Source: Nostocoides sp.
Lineage (GTDB): Bacteria > Actinomycetota > Actinomycetes > Actinomycetales > Dermatophilaceae
Length of the DNA stretch: 64,000 bases
Assembly: GCA_016716625.1 (NCBI GenBank)
Contig: JADJVJ010000006.1
Coordinates: 434,001 to 498,000, forward strand
Direction of reading: 5' to 3'
The notes under the pieces were generated by a model. It was not told the DNA's origin and ran no database searches. It saw only the letters and a program-made list of their open reading frames with translations. The translations under genes and the position numbers were made by a program. Of this stretch, positions 26,740-35,429 are shown piece after piece (the first letter of the stretch is position 1; each line of letters opens with the position of its first letter).

Positions 26740-27438
26740 TCAGGTCAAGGCGGCTAAGGCCCGCTCGAGGTCCTCGGCCGTGGTCACCTTGAAGGCGAGC
26801 GGGTCGCCGTCTACGACGATGACGTTTCCCCCGGCCCGCTCCACCAGGGCGGCATCGTCGGTCGCCTGGTGTCCCGAGGCGTATGCCGTGCGGAGCACTT
26901 CCGCGCGGAAGCCCTGAGGGGTCTGCACCGCACGAAGGGAGGCGCGCTGCAGAGTCCCCGTGACCCCGCCCACGGAGTCCACGACCTTGATCGTGTCGAT
27001 GACTGCAAGCCCGGGCACGGCCCCGTCGGCACCTGCCGCCACCGCAGCAACGACCCGGTCGAACACCGTGGGTGGGGTCAGGCAGCGGGCGGCGTCGTGG
27101 ACGAGGACGACCTCGATCCTCGGATCGACCGCCAGCGCGGCCAGGCCGGCCCGGACCGAGTCGGTGCGCTCGGCACCTCCCACGACGATCACCGTGTCCG
27201 GACCGAGAGGCACCCCGAGATCGGTGAGCCGCGACGGGTCGGCGTAGTCCTCGGGAACGACGAGGACCACGGCGACCAGGCCACGGGTCCCCCGCGCGCG
27301 CTCCACGGCATACGAGAGCAGGGTGCGCCCCCTAAGCTGGACGAAGGCCTTGGGCACCTCGGCGCCGAGCCGGCTGCCGGAACCTGCCGCAACGACGACG
27401 ACGCCGACGCCACCAGGGGCAGCGTCGGCGTCGGTCAC
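26740..27438 (-). CDS. ispD: 2-C-methyl-D-erythritol 4-phosphate cytidylyltransferase
   Basis: 232 residues. The CTP-binding loop AAGSGSRLGAEVPKAF, VHDAARCL, and DDAALVERAGG are IspD signatures. Third step of the MEP pathway. GTG at 27438 places the protein start just before the nucleotide loop and 25 bp after the carD stop; a longer frame runs through carD in another frame and is discarded. No strong ribosome site, so translation may depend on carD readthrough. Confidence 0.92.
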   Translation of the reverse strand: MTDADAAPGGVGVVVVAAGSGSRLGAEVPKAFVQLRGRTLLSYAVERARGTRGLVAVVLVVPEDYADPSRLTDLGVPLGPDTVIVVGGAERTDSVRAGLAALAVDPRIEVVLVHDAARCLTPPTVFDRVVAAVAAGADGAVPGLAVIDTIKVVDSVGGVTGTLQRASLRAVQTPQGFRAEVLRTAYASGHQATDDAALVERAGGNVIVVDGDPLAFKVTTAEDLERALAALT

Positions 27439-27463
27439 GGATATGCGGGTGCGCAGGTGCGCG

Positions 27464-27946
27464 TCAGGACGCGAGCACCTCGTCGAGGATGGTCTCGGCC
27501 TTCTCCTCGTCGGTCTTCTCGGCGAGCGCGAGCTCGGAGACCAGGATCTGACGGGCCTTGGCAAGCATCCGCTTCTCGCCCGCGGACAGCCCACGGTCCT
27601 TGTCCCGGCGCCACAGGTCACGAACGACCTCGGCCACCTTGATGACGTCGCCGGAGGCGAGCTTCTCGAGGTTGGCCTTGAAGCGGCGCGACCAGTTCGT
27701 CGGCTCCTCGGCGAACGGGGTGCGGAGCACCTGGAAGACCTTGTCCAGGCCCTCCTTCGAGACGACATCGCGGACACCGACGAGGTCGCAGTTCTCGGCC
27801 GGGACTTCGATGATGAGATCGCCCTGAGCGACCTTGAGCTTGAGGTAGAGCTTCTCCTCGCCGCGGATGGTACGGGTGTTGATCTCTTCGATACGTGCTG
27901 CCCCGTGATGCGGGTACACGACCGTTTCGCCGACCTTGAAGACCAT
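27464..27946 (-). CDS. carD: CarD-family RNA polymerase-binding transcription regulator
   Basis: 160 residues, the length of mycobacterial CarD. N-terminal RNAP-interaction domain (1-60: M-V-F-K-V-G-E-T-V-V-Y-P-H-H-G-A) and a helical C-terminal DNA-binding domain including the conserved W of the FKANLEKLASGDVIKVAEVVRDLW region. It stabilises open complexes at rRNA and many other promoters and is essential in mycobacteria. ATG at 27946. First gene of the carD-ispD unit; 231 bp separate it from a divergent lipoprotein gene, as in M. tuberculosis (carD next to lpqE). Confidence 0.95.
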   Translation of the reverse strand: MVFKVGETVVYPHHGAARIEEINTRTIRGEEKLYLKLKVAQGDLIIEVPAENCDLVGVRDVVSKEGLDKVFQVLRTPFAEEPTNWSRRFKANLEKLASGDVIKVAEVVRDLWRRDKDRGLSAGEKRMLAKARQILVSELALAEKTDEEKAETILDEVLAS

Positions 27947-28177
27947 TGTGATGTAGCCCCTTTCGCAGGGTCCAGGATACCACGTGACCGGGGACACACC
28001 CGACGCCCTGCGAGAACGTTTGCGCAGGTCAGGGCCCTGGGTGTGACTGAACCATGACTTGACATCGGGTCGTTCTCATGCTCTGGCCGGCCCGCCGAGA
28101 TGGGCGGCCGGGCACGCCAAACCCCGATTGCCCGCCCCGCGGGCGCCAGCGCATCGAAGGCCGATACCCTATGCCGT

Positions 28178-28660
28178 GTGAGCACATCTTCGCGCCTTCG
28201 CCGGTCCGCCGCTGCACTGGCCCTCGCCGCTATGACCACCGTCGGCCTGGGGGCCTGCGGGCTCAACTCCCCGGTTCAGACCGACGTGGACTACCAGCCC
28301 GGTGACGGCAGCGCCGTGACCATCGGCCAGGTCGCGGTCCGCAACCTCGCGGTCGTTGCCGAAGCCAAGGGCGGCAACGGCACCCTCATCGGCTACGTCG
28401 CGAACAGCGGCCTGGAGCCGGTCAACCTCGTCATCGGGTGGGCCGACGGGTCGAGCGAGCCCGTGAGCATCTCCGTCCCCCCGCGCGGGGCCACCACGCT
28501 CTCCTCGGCCACCGACAAGACCGAACTCAGCGGAGTCCCAGGCGCACCCGGCGACTGGGTGCAGATCCGAGTCAACGGCGCCCCCGCGGGCGATGGCTCC
28601 CTCCAGGTCCCGGTGCTCACCGGCCGGGACTACCTCGAAGACTACGTGCCCGCCAGCTAG
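28178..28660 (+). CDS. LpqE-like lipoprotein
   Basis: 160 residues. Signal with R-R-S-A-A-A-L-A-L-A-A-M-T-T-V-G and lipobox G-L-G-A-C (Cys about residue 26), then a beta-rich domain with VRNLAVVAEAKGGNGTLIGYV. Position divergent to carD is the same as lpqE (Rv3584) in M. tuberculosis, and the fold pattern (copper-chaperone-like DUF461 family) fits; function not established. GTG at 28178 gives a proper signal peptide. Ends 8 bp before the convergent response-regulator gene. Confidence 0.7.
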   Translation: MSTSSRLRRSAAALALAAMTTVGLGACGLNSPVQTDVDYQPGDGSAVTIGQVAVRNLAVVAEAKGGNGTLIGYVANSGLEPVNLVIGWADGSSEPVSISVPPRGATTLSSATDKTELSGVPGAPGDWVQIRVNGAPAGDGSLQVPVLTGRDYLEDYVPAS

Positions 28661-28668
28661 GTCCGCCG

Positions 28669-29349
28669 CTAGGGCTCGAGCTTGTAGCCGAGTCCGCGCA
28701 CCGTGGTGATGTGCCGCGGGTTGGCCGGATCGGTCTCGATCTTGGCTCGCAGCCTCTTGACGTGCACATCGAGGGTCTTGGTGTCACCGACATAGTCGCT
28801 GCCCCACACCCGGTCGATGAGCTGCATCCGGGTGAGCACCCGGCTGGAGTTGCGCAGCAACATCTCCAGCAGTTCGAACTCCTTGAGCGGCAGCGGGACC
28901 GACTCACCGCGAACCGTGACGAGGTGGCGTTCGACGTCCATCCGCACCGGCCCGGCCTCGAGGATCGCGGGCAGCAGGTCCTCGGGCTCACTGAGGCGGC
29001 GGAGAACGGCCTTGATCCGGGCGAGCAACTCGCGGGAGGAGTACGGCTTGGTCACATAGTCGTCCGCGCCGAGTTCGAGGCCGACGACCTTGTCGATCTC
29101 GCTGTCCTTGGCGGTGAGCATGATGACCGGGACGTTCGAGCGCTGACGCAGGGCGCGGCAGACGTCCACCCCGGAGAGCCCGGGAAGCATGAGGTCGAGG
29201 AGCACGAGATCGGCGCCATCGGCGTCGAACTGGGTGAGCGCGTCCGGGCCGGTAGCGGCGACGGCCACGTCATATCCCTCCTTGGTAAGGAGGTAGGCGA
29301 GCGGGTCCGAGAACGAGACCTCGTCCTCGACGAGCAGTATGCGGGTCAT
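28669..29349 (-). CDS. regX3: Phosphate-response regulator RegX3 (OmpR/PhoB family)
   Basis: 226 residues. Receiver domain with the phosphoacceptor Asp in VLLDLMLPGLSG (about residue 51), acidic pocket VEDE, K in YVTKPYSSRELLARI; C-terminal winged helix with LTRMQLIDRVWG and a DVHVKRLRAKIE recognition helix. Adjacent SenX3 and PhoU identify it as the phosphate-starvation regulator. ATG at 29349 overlaps the senX3 stop (ATGA). Confidence 0.92.
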   Translation of the reverse strand: MTRILLVEDEVSFSDPLAYLLTKEGYDVAVAATGPDALTQFDADGADLVLLDLMLPGLSGVDVCRALRQRSNVPVIMLTAKDSEIDKVVGLELGADDYVTKPYSSRELLARIKAVLRRLSEPEDLLPAILEAGPVRMDVERHLVTVRGESVPLPLKEFELLEMLLRNSSRVLTRMQLIDRVWGSDYVGDTKTLDVHVKRLRAKIETDPANPRHITTVRGLGYKLEP

Positions 29350-30524
29350 CCGATACCTTCCGTGACCTGGAGGGGGGTGAGGGGTTGTGGAGTTGAGGGA
29401 TGCTCCCCGGCGAGGGGCAACCGCATGGTGAAGGTCGACCCGTGGCCAACCTTGCTCCACACCGTGACGTCCCCGCCATGGGTGGAGCAGATGTGTTTGA
29501 CGATGGCCAGACCGAGGCCGGTGCCCCCGGTGGCCCGGGAGCGCGCCGGGTCGACCCGATAGAAACGCTCGAAGATCCGGTCCTGTGCGGCCTCGGGGAT
29601 GCCGCTGCCCTGGTCGGTCACCGCAATGAGGACATGGTCGCCGCTGACCCGCACCGAGGCCACCACGGTGGTCGCGTCTGGGGAGTAGTTGACCGCGTTG
29701 GTGAGGAGGTTCGCGACGGCAGTGACCAAGAGTTCGGCGTCCCCGAAGACCCGGGCCTCCCCGGTCATCAACGAGGTCACCTTGGTATGGCGGGAGTCGG
29801 CCGGGATGCGGACCCGGTCCAGGGCCTCGGACACTACGGTGCGAACGTCCACGAGTTCGGGCTCGTGGAGAGTGTCGGCGACCTGCAGCCGGGAGAGTTC
29901 GACGATCTCTTTGACCAGCCGGGTGAGCCGGGTCGACTCGACCTGGATCCGGCTGGCGAACCGTTCCACCGCCTCGGGGTCGTCCTTGGCATCCAGCACG
30001 GCCTCGGCGAGCAAGGAGATGCCGCCGACCGGGGTCTTCAGTTCGTGGGAGACGTTGGCGACGAAGTCCCGGCGCACCTCCTCCACGCGGCGGGCATGGG
30101 TGCGGTCTTCGGCGAGGATGAGCACGTGCGCGGCGCCCAAGGGAGCGACGCGAACCCCCATAACGCTTGCTGCCGCGGTGTTAGGCCCGCGAGCAAGGTC
30201 GAGTTCGGCCTCGCGGATCTCCCCATCCCGACGGACCTGCCGCGCGAGCTGGCGCAACTCCGTGTGGACCAGTTCCCCGTGCCGGACCAGGCCGTAGCTC
30301 ACCGCGGCGGCTGAGGTGTTGACGACGGCGTCCCTTGGGTCCAGGACGACAGCGACCGAGCGCAGGACGGCGAGTACGTCACCAACGCCCTTGGGTACCG
30401 CGGGTGCCCGGTCGTGGACCTCGGTGGCGAGTGAGCGCTCGGACCAGCGCGCGGCAACCACGGCTGCGACCCCGATGACGAGGCCGACGGCCCCGCCGAG
30501 GGTCGCCGCGAAAAGTGGGTCCAC
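29346..30524 (-). CDS. senX3: Sensor histidine kinase SenX3
   Basis: 392 residues. One N-terminal membrane segment (about 7-28), a PAS-like region (about 50-150), H-box FVANVSHELKTPVGGI, N-box in LLTNAVNYSPDA, G-boxes DQGSGIPEAAQDRIFERFYRVD and GTGLGLAIVKHI. Senses phosphate status through the PstSCAB/PhoU system and phosphorylates RegX3. GTG start at 30524. Divergent from phoU with a 170-bp intergenic region that holds GTTCAC direct repeats. Confidence 0.92.
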   Translation of the reverse strand: MDPLFAATLGGAVGLVIGVAAVVAARWSERSLATEVHDRAPAVPKGVGDVLAVLRSVAVVLDPRDAVVNTSAAAVSYGLVRHGELVHTELRQLARQVRRDGEIREAELDLARGPNTAAASVMGVRVAPLGAAHVLILAEDRTHARRVEEVRRDFVANVSHELKTPVGGISLLAEAVLDAKDDPEAVERFASRIQVESTRLTRLVKEIVELSRLQVADTLHEPELVDVRTVVSEALDRVRIPADSRHTKVTSLMTGEARVFGDAELLVTAVANLLTNAVNYSPDATTVVASVRVSGDHVLIAVTDQGSGIPEAAQDRIFERFYRVDPARSRATGGTGLGLAIVKHICSTHGGDVTVWSKVGHGSTFTMRLPLAGEHPSTPQPLTPLQVTEGIG

Positions 30525-30594
30525 GCCAACAGGGTAAAGGTGGACTCCGTGCCCTCGCGCACCCGCAGTTCGCTCCCCCGGCGTACCGCCAAGA

Positions 30595-30622
30595 GTTCAC
30601 CCGTGCGCTGGGGGGCGTTCAC
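30595..30622 (+). promoter_or_regulatory. GTTCAC direct repeats resembling a Pho box between senX3 and phoU
   Basis: GTTCACC at 30595-30601 and GTTCAC at 30617-30622 lie in the same orientation, 22 bp apart (two times the 11-bp period of actinobacterial PhoP/RegX3 boxes, consensus near GTTCACC). The middle unit is degenerate. Located in the divergent senX3/phoU region, so autoregulation by RegX3 is plausible. Short tandem GACCGACC tracts follow at about 30647-30693, just before the phoU start. Confidence 0.45.
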
Positions 30623-30694
30623 GAAAGGCTGCGACGCTGGCGATGCCCGACCGACGGACGCGGCGACCGACCGACCGACAAGGACCGACCGACA

Positions 30695-31390
30695 ATGCTC
30701 CGCAAGGCGTTTCACGCAGACCTCGACCAAATCGCGCAAGACCTCGTCGACATGACTCTCCTCGCCGCGTCGGCCATGGCCCGCGCGACGACCGCCTTGC
30801 TCGACGCCGATGTCACGCTTGCCGAGTCGGTCATCGACGCCGACGCCGAGATCGACCGCGCTCGCGAGGACCTCGACGAGCGCTGCTTCGGTCTGCTCGC
30901 CCGGCAGCAGCCGGTCGCCACCGAGCTTCGCATTGTCGTCACCGCTATGCGGATGAGCGCCGACATCGAGCGGATGGGCGACCTCGCCCGGCACGTCGCC
31001 AAGGTCGCCCGGCTGCGCTACCCCGGATCCGCGGTGCCGGCCGAGCTCCGCGGCACGATTCTGGAGATGGGGCACGTCGCCGAACTCATCGTGGCTCAGG
31101 CCGGTTCGGTCATCGCCGCCCGTGACCTCGACGCGGCACTCACCCTGGAGCGCGAGGACGACGCGATGGATGACCTCCACCGCGATCTCTTCGGCCGGGT
31201 GACCTCACCCACCTGGTCGCACGGGACCGAGACCGCCGTCGACATCACCCTCCTTGGGCGCTACTACGAGCGGTATGCCGACCACGCCGTCTCGATCGCC
31301 CGCCGGGTGGTCTTTCTGGTGACCGGCGAGTATGACGTCGAGGCCGAGTCCTCGCACGAGGACGTCGAAGACCTCGTCCGCGAGTTCTGA
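30695..31390 (+). CDS. phoU: Phosphate-signalling protein PhoU
   Basis: 231 residues, all-helical, with the two PhoU repeats: one around DADAEIDRAREDLDERCFGLLAR and one around EREDDAMDDLHRDLFG, and the conserved RYYERYADHAVSIAR near the C-terminus. PhoU links the Pst transporter to the sensor kinase and represses the regulon in phosphate excess. ATG at 30695 with weak ribosome site; upstream CCGA repeats. Divergent from senX3. Confidence 0.92.
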   Translation: MLRKAFHADLDQIAQDLVDMTLLAASAMARATTALLDADVTLAESVIDADAEIDRAREDLDERCFGLLARQQPVATELRIVVTAMRMSADIERMGDLARHVAKVARLRYPGSAVPAELRGTILEMGHVAELIVAQAGSVIAARDLDAALTLEREDDAMDDLHRDLFGRVTSPTWSHGTETAVDITLLGRYYERYADHAVSIARRVVFLVTGEYDVEAESSHEDVEDLVREF

Positions 31391-31484
31391 GGTTTCGCAG
31401 TCCACGGCCCCGCGGCGGCGGCCGCCCGGTGGGGGTGGCGGTCCGGCCCTCCTACGCGCGGGGCCTGCGGTCTACCATCGGAGC

Positions 31485-32414
31485 GTGAGCAATGACGACA
31501 CCCGGATGTCCGTAACCGAGGACTACGCCCGCGAGCTCGACGAGTTGCGCGATCTGCGCACCGCAGACGATCCGACCCCGATCATCGACCCGGTCATGGC
31601 GAAGGCCTGGCGGCAGGGGTACCCCTACGACAAGAAGCTCTCCCGCGACGAGTACGAAGCGACCAAGCGCAAGCTCCAGATCGAGCTTCTCAAGCTTCAG
31701 CTGCACGTCAAGGAGACCGGTGCCAAGCTCCTGGTCATCTGTGAGGGCCGGGATGCCGCCGGGAAGGGCGGGGCGATCAAACGATTCATGGAGCACCTCA
31801 ACCCCCGTGGCGCCCGGGTCGTTGCCCTGGAGAAGCCGACCGACCTCGAGCGCACCCAGTGGTACTTCCAGCGCTACATCCAGCACCTGCCCAGTGGCGG
31901 CGAGATCGTCTTCATGGACCGCTCCTGGTATAACCGGGCCGGGGTGGAGCGGGTCATGGGCTACTGCACCCCACAGCAGTACCTGGAGTTCATGCGCGAG
32001 GCCCCCGAGCTCGAGCGGATGCTCGTCAACTCGGGCGTTCACCTCATCAAGCTGTGGTTCTCGGTGAGCCGGGAGGAGCAGCACGCGCGGTTCTCGAGCC
32101 GCCAGGCCGACCCGGTCCGCCAGTGGAAACTCTCTCCCACCGACCTCGCCAGCCTCGACAAGTGGGAGGCCTACACCGAGGCCAAGGAGGCGATGTTCTT
32201 CTACACCGACACCGGGGACGCTCCCTGGACGGTTCTGAAGTCCAATGACAAGAAGCGCGCAAGGCTCGAGGCGTTCCGGGTCATCCTCTCCCAGCTCGAC
32301 TACCGGGCCAAGGACCTCGAGATCGTCGGAACCCCTGACCCGCTCATCGTGGGGCCGGCGAGCAAGGTCTATGAGGTCGGCGAGAACACCGACCGGATGT
32401 TCCCCAAGGTCTGA
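31485..32414 (+). CDS. ppk2: Polyphosphate kinase 2 family protein
   Basis: 309 residues. Walker A-type GRDAAGKGGAIKRFMEHLNPRGARV, lid residues FQRYIQHLP, Walker B-like FMDRSWYNRAGVERVMG, and the C-terminal KLSPTDLASLDKWEAYTEAKEAMF typical of PPK2 (class I, about 300 residues). It transfers phosphate between polyphosphate and nucleotides. Position after phoU fits phosphate storage. GTG at 31485 is used, since a downstream ATG at 31506 would drop seven residues; both are possible. Confidence 0.9.
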   Translation: MSNDDTRMSVTEDYARELDELRDLRTADDPTPIIDPVMAKAWRQGYPYDKKLSRDEYEATKRKLQIELLKLQLHVKETGAKLLVICEGRDAAGKGGAIKRFMEHLNPRGARVVALEKPTDLERTQWYFQRYIQHLPSGGEIVFMDRSWYNRAGVERVMGYCTPQQYLEFMREAPELERMLVNSGVHLIKLWFSVSREEQHARFSSRQADPVRQWKLSPTDLASLDKWEAYTEAKEAMFFYTDTGDAPWTVLKSNDKKRARLEAFRVILSQLDYRAKDLEIVGTPDPLIVGPASKVYEVGENTDRMFPKV

Positions 32415-32438
32415 CGGAGCGGTTCGGGGGGTGATGCC

Positions 32439-34316
32439 GTGAGCACATTGGCCGTCGAACGGGCCGCCCTTGTCCGCGACCTCGCCCGCGACCTCGAGCG
32501 CGCCGTCTACCTCATCAGTCTCGACCGGGACGTGGCACGCCGCTGCGTGGTGAGTGCGCTGGCCGCCGGGAACGACGAGGACGAGGTGCGGCGCACGGCA
32601 TACGGTCAGGCCATCCGGGGGGTGGCCGCCCGGCCGATCTCCCACGCGCCGGTGGTCATGCCCTGGGACGGCGAGGTGGCCACCGACGACAACAGCACCG
32701 GCGTCCGCGATGCACTGATCCGGGCGGTGGAGGAACTCCCGGGCCAGGACCGGGCGCTGCTTGCCGGGATGGTTCTCGAGTCTCTCCCGGTGGGTGCCGT
32801 CGGTCAGGTGCTGGGTATGTCGTCCGCCGCGATCGAGGCCCACCTCACCACGGTCATGGAACGGCTCACCGCCGCCCACACCGCGGCCCGGGCACAGCGG
32901 GGGCAGACCCCGGCCGAGTTTGCGGTGGCGGGGGACCTGCACGAGGTACTCACCGAGATCGTGCGGGCCCCCGGCGTGCCCCCGGTGACCGCGGTGGACA
33001 TCGAGCGGGCCACCACCTCGCGGGGACGTCGGCGGGCCGCCGCCATCGCCTCCGCACTCGTCCTCGGGCTCGGCGTCGCCGGTGCTCTCGGCTCCGCCGG
33101 GTGGCAGGCCTTGCAGTCCTCGAAAGCCACCTCCACGGGACCATCCCTGTCCGGTTCCGCGTCGCCGAGCCCGACCGCGAGCACGGTCGCGCCGGAGCGG
33201 TGGAACGCGATTCTGGCCTGGCCGGCCCGGGGCAGTCTCGCCGCCGACCCCGCGCTGATCGCCAGCCTGCGGCTCCTCCACGGCCCCAATATGCGGGTGA
33301 TCTGGGCGGATCGGGTTCCCGGATCGGGCCGAGTCGCGCTCGTCCTGCCCAGGCCGGCCTCGGAGATGGTGATGTCCTACCAGGCGCCCGCGACCGGCGG
33401 CTACCGCTGGACGTCACTGGGCGAGCACCAGTCCTCCGAGGACCACCTGCTCATGGTCACCGAAGGCGAGGAGCGGACCGCTATCGTCCTCACCGCCCCC
33501 TCCGTGCGGCGCGCCGAGCTAAGTCACCGGGTCAGCGTGCGCGCCGACGGCTCGACTCGCCCGCAATGGATCAGCATTCCGGTCTCGGAAGGAATCGGGA
33601 CGCTTCCCATCGCGGGACGGATCGGCACCTGGGCCCAGCTCCGCCTCGACGACCGGAGGGCCGACCCCAATGCCGGCTTCGTCTTCGGCGAGCAACCGAC
33701 CGAGCGCGCCAGTTCGTCCACCGTGCCTGCCCGCTGGCAGGATCTTGCGGCCAATGACCTGTTCATGATCATGGACATGACGGGCGAGGCGGCCACGACC
33801 ATGCGCCAAGACCTCGTCGTCGATGTCCCCGCTCCGCTGTCCATGCTCCTGGAGACGGCCTATGGGGGTGGGAATGCACCGCCATCCGGCACGCCCAAGC
33901 CACGGGTGGTCAGCATTGCCACCACGCTGGCCAACGGGGCGGTGATCCGCTCGACCCGATTGCTCGAGACCATCGAGTCCCAGCCCGGGAACTACCCGAC
34001 CGTGGTTGACCTCGAGTACTTCCGCATCCTGCCCAAAGGGCACCGGAGCGACCCTGTGGTCGTCGGCTTCCCCGAGTGGACCATCCACTCCATTGCCGTG
34101 ATCAGCACCACCGCGGACTCAGCCATGGTCGTCGACCCCAAGGGCAAGCGGGTCCGACTCGCCAAGGGCGTGGCGATCCTGCCGTGGTTCAACAACCCGG
34201 AGACCACGGTGCGCACCTACCGAGCCGACGGTGCTCTCGAGGGCACCTGGCCGATCGCGACACGGAGGGACTTCCTCCCGGAGATCCTGACGGGCGCCTT
34301 CGAGTCCTCGAACTAG
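32439..34316 (+). CDS. Membrane protein with sigma70-region-4-like N-terminus and large extracytoplasmic domain
   Basis: 625 residues, unrecognised family. Residues about 85-150 have the shape of a sigma-70 region 4 helix-turn-helix (E-L-P-G-Q-D-R-A-L-L-A-G-M, then S-L-P-V-G-A-V-G-Q-V-L-G-M-S and a recognition-like helix). A single membrane helix lies at about 200-222, a Ser/Thr/Pro linker to about 245, then about 380 residues outside the membrane with VWADRVPGSGRVALVLPRP and a Trp-rich tail. A sigma-like cytoplasmic part tied to the membrane is unusual. GTG at 32439. It starts 24 bp after ppk2 and overlaps gpmA convergently by 4 bp. Confidence 0.6.
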   Translation: MSTLAVERAALVRDLARDLERAVYLISLDRDVARRCVVSALAAGNDEDEVRRTAYGQAIRGVAARPISHAPVVMPWDGEVATDDNSTGVRDALIRAVEELPGQDRALLAGMVLESLPVGAVGQVLGMSSAAIEAHLTTVMERLTAAHTAARAQRGQTPAEFAVAGDLHEVLTEIVRAPGVPPVTAVDIERATTSRGRRRAAAIASALVLGLGVAGALGSAGWQALQSSKATSTGPSLSGSASPSPTASTVAPERWNAILAWPARGSLAADPALIASLRLLHGPNMRVIWADRVPGSGRVALVLPRPASEMVMSYQAPATGGYRWTSLGEHQSSEDHLLMVTEGEERTAIVLTAPSVRRAELSHRVSVRADGSTRPQWISIPVSEGIGTLPIAGRIGTWAQLRLDDRRADPNAGFVFGEQPTERASSSTVPARWQDLAANDLFMIMDMTGEAATTMRQDLVVDVPAPLSMLLETAYGGGNAPPSGTPKPRVVSIATTLANGAVIRSTRLLETIESQPGNYPTVVDLEYFRILPKGHRSDPVVVGFPEWTIHSIAVISTTADSAMVVDPKGKRVRLAKGVAILPWFNNPETTVRTYRADGALEGTWPIATRRDFLPEILTGAFESSN

Positions 34317-35050
34317 CGGCCTTGGTTGGCCACTGCGGCCGCCTCGGCCGCCGCGGCCTCGGGGTCGAGGTAGCGAGCCGGTTCGGTCGGCATGAAGTCC
34401 GCGCCGAGGGTGTAGACCAGCGGCATTCCGGTGGGGATGTTGAGCCCGGCGATGTCCTCGTCGGAGATCCCGTCGAGGTGCTTGACCAGGGCGCGCAGGC
34501 TGTTGCCGTGAGCGGTGACCAGGACGGTGTGGCCGGCGCGCAGGTCGTCCTGGATGGGGCCTTCCCAGTACGGCATGAGCCGCGTGATCACGTCCTTGAG
34601 GCATTCGGTGCGGGGCACCTCGATGCCGGCATACCGGGGGTCGCCGCTCTGGGAGAACTCGTTGTCCTCGTCAATCGGTGGCGGCGGGGTGTCGAAGCTG
34701 CGGCGCCAGAGCATGAACTGTTCATCGCCGTACCGGTCGCGGGTCGCGGCCTTGTCCAGCCCCTGCAACGCGCCGTAGTGCCGCTCGTTGAGGCGCCAGT
34801 CCCGGCGCACCGGGATCCAGTGCCGCTGACAGGCATCGAGGGCGAGGTTGGCGGTGGTGATGGCCCGCCGCAGCAGCGAGGTGTGCACGACGGTTGGCAG
34901 CACCCCGGCCTCGGCCATGAGCTCACCGCCGCGGACGGCCTCGGCACGTCCCTTGTCGATGAGATCGACGTCGACCCAACCGGTGAAGAGGTTCTTCTCG
35001 TTCCAGTCCGAACGCCCGTGACGAAGGAGGATGAGCGTGTATGCCGTCAT
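34313..35050 (-). CDS. gpmA: 2,3-bisphosphoglycerate-dependent phosphoglycerate mutase
   Basis: 245 residues. The phospho-histidine motif LLRHGRSDWN (His 11; the family norm is RHGES/RHGQS, so the Arg here is a substitution to note), NLFTGWVDVDL, RLNERHYGALQG and the second catalytic His in AHGNSLRALVKH. Interconverts 3- and 2-phosphoglycerate in glycolysis. ATG at 35050; the first codons lie on an ACGGCATAC word. Next to YbjN and the senX3-regX3 block as in many actinobacteria, but the usual mshA neighbour is not here. Confidence 0.93.
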   Translation of the reverse strand: MTAYTLILLRHGRSDWNEKNLFTGWVDVDLIDKGRAEAVRGGELMAEAGVLPTVVHTSLLRRAITTANLALDACQRHWIPVRRDWRLNERHYGALQGLDKAATRDRYGDEQFMLWRRSFDTPPPPIDEDNEFSQSGDPRYAGIEVPRTECLKDVITRLMPYWEGPIQDDLRAGHTVLVTAHGNSLRALVKHLDGISDEDIAGLNIPTGMPLVYTLGADFMPTEPARYLDPEAAAAEAAAVANQGR

Positions 35051-35068
35051 GCCTCCACACTATCCCCG

Positions 35069-35134
35069 CAGGCCTCCGCCCGGGGCCCCTGGGGCCGGCT
35101 CAGGGGTCGCTCGCGGAGGGTCACCGGGCCGCTC
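35069..35134. repeat. Left copy of a 66-bp direct repeat flanking a lower-GC insert
   Basis: Nearly identical (about six differences, by eye) to 35722-35788. The right copy includes the last codons of the ybjN-type gene; the left copy sits 19 bp upstream of the gpmA start and carries no matching coding end. This suggests that a piece of the gene end was duplicated when the segment between was inserted, or the segment arose by tandem duplication and decay. Confidence 0.75.
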
Positions 35135-35167
35135 GCGCGCTGGTCCGAGTTGGCCGACGACGGCAGA

Positions 35168-35356
35168 TTAGGAGCCCCACCAGGCGGGCAGCCCGGCGTC
35201 GCGTTCATAGAGCGCTGGGTCCTCATCGGTCACACAGACACCAACACCGATGTCGTCCGCGACCGCCCGAATCGTGCGGCCTGTATCGATTCCCAGATGC
35301 GAGGCGTCGCGCCGGTACCCCGCGTCGGAGGGCGAGACGCCGAGCCCAACCCGGGG
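35168..35356 (-). pseudogene. Coding-like fragment without a start, inside the repeat-flanked insert
   Basis: On the minus strand a 63-codon open stretch between two stops reads as a plausible C-terminal protein fragment (residues such as D-T-G-R-T-I-R-A-V-A-D-D-I-G-V-G-V-C and a final Y-E-R-D-A-G-L-P-A-W-W-G-S). No ATG or GTG lies early in it and the frame closes just upstream, so it is either a truncated gene or a frame-shifted remnant. Family not recognised. Confidence 0.3.
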
Positions 35357-35429
35357 CTAGCGGGGCCACCCACCGGAAGGGAGACGGAGTACGAGCCCGC
35401 CGCTAAAGAGCGGCCAGCTGGCACAAGCC

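Noticed and set aside
35041..35406. Plus-strand 121-codon frame in the gpmA-ybjN gap
   Set aside because: Arg/Pro-rich, no ribosome site and composed of repeat and insert sequence; the opposite strand has better coding signs.
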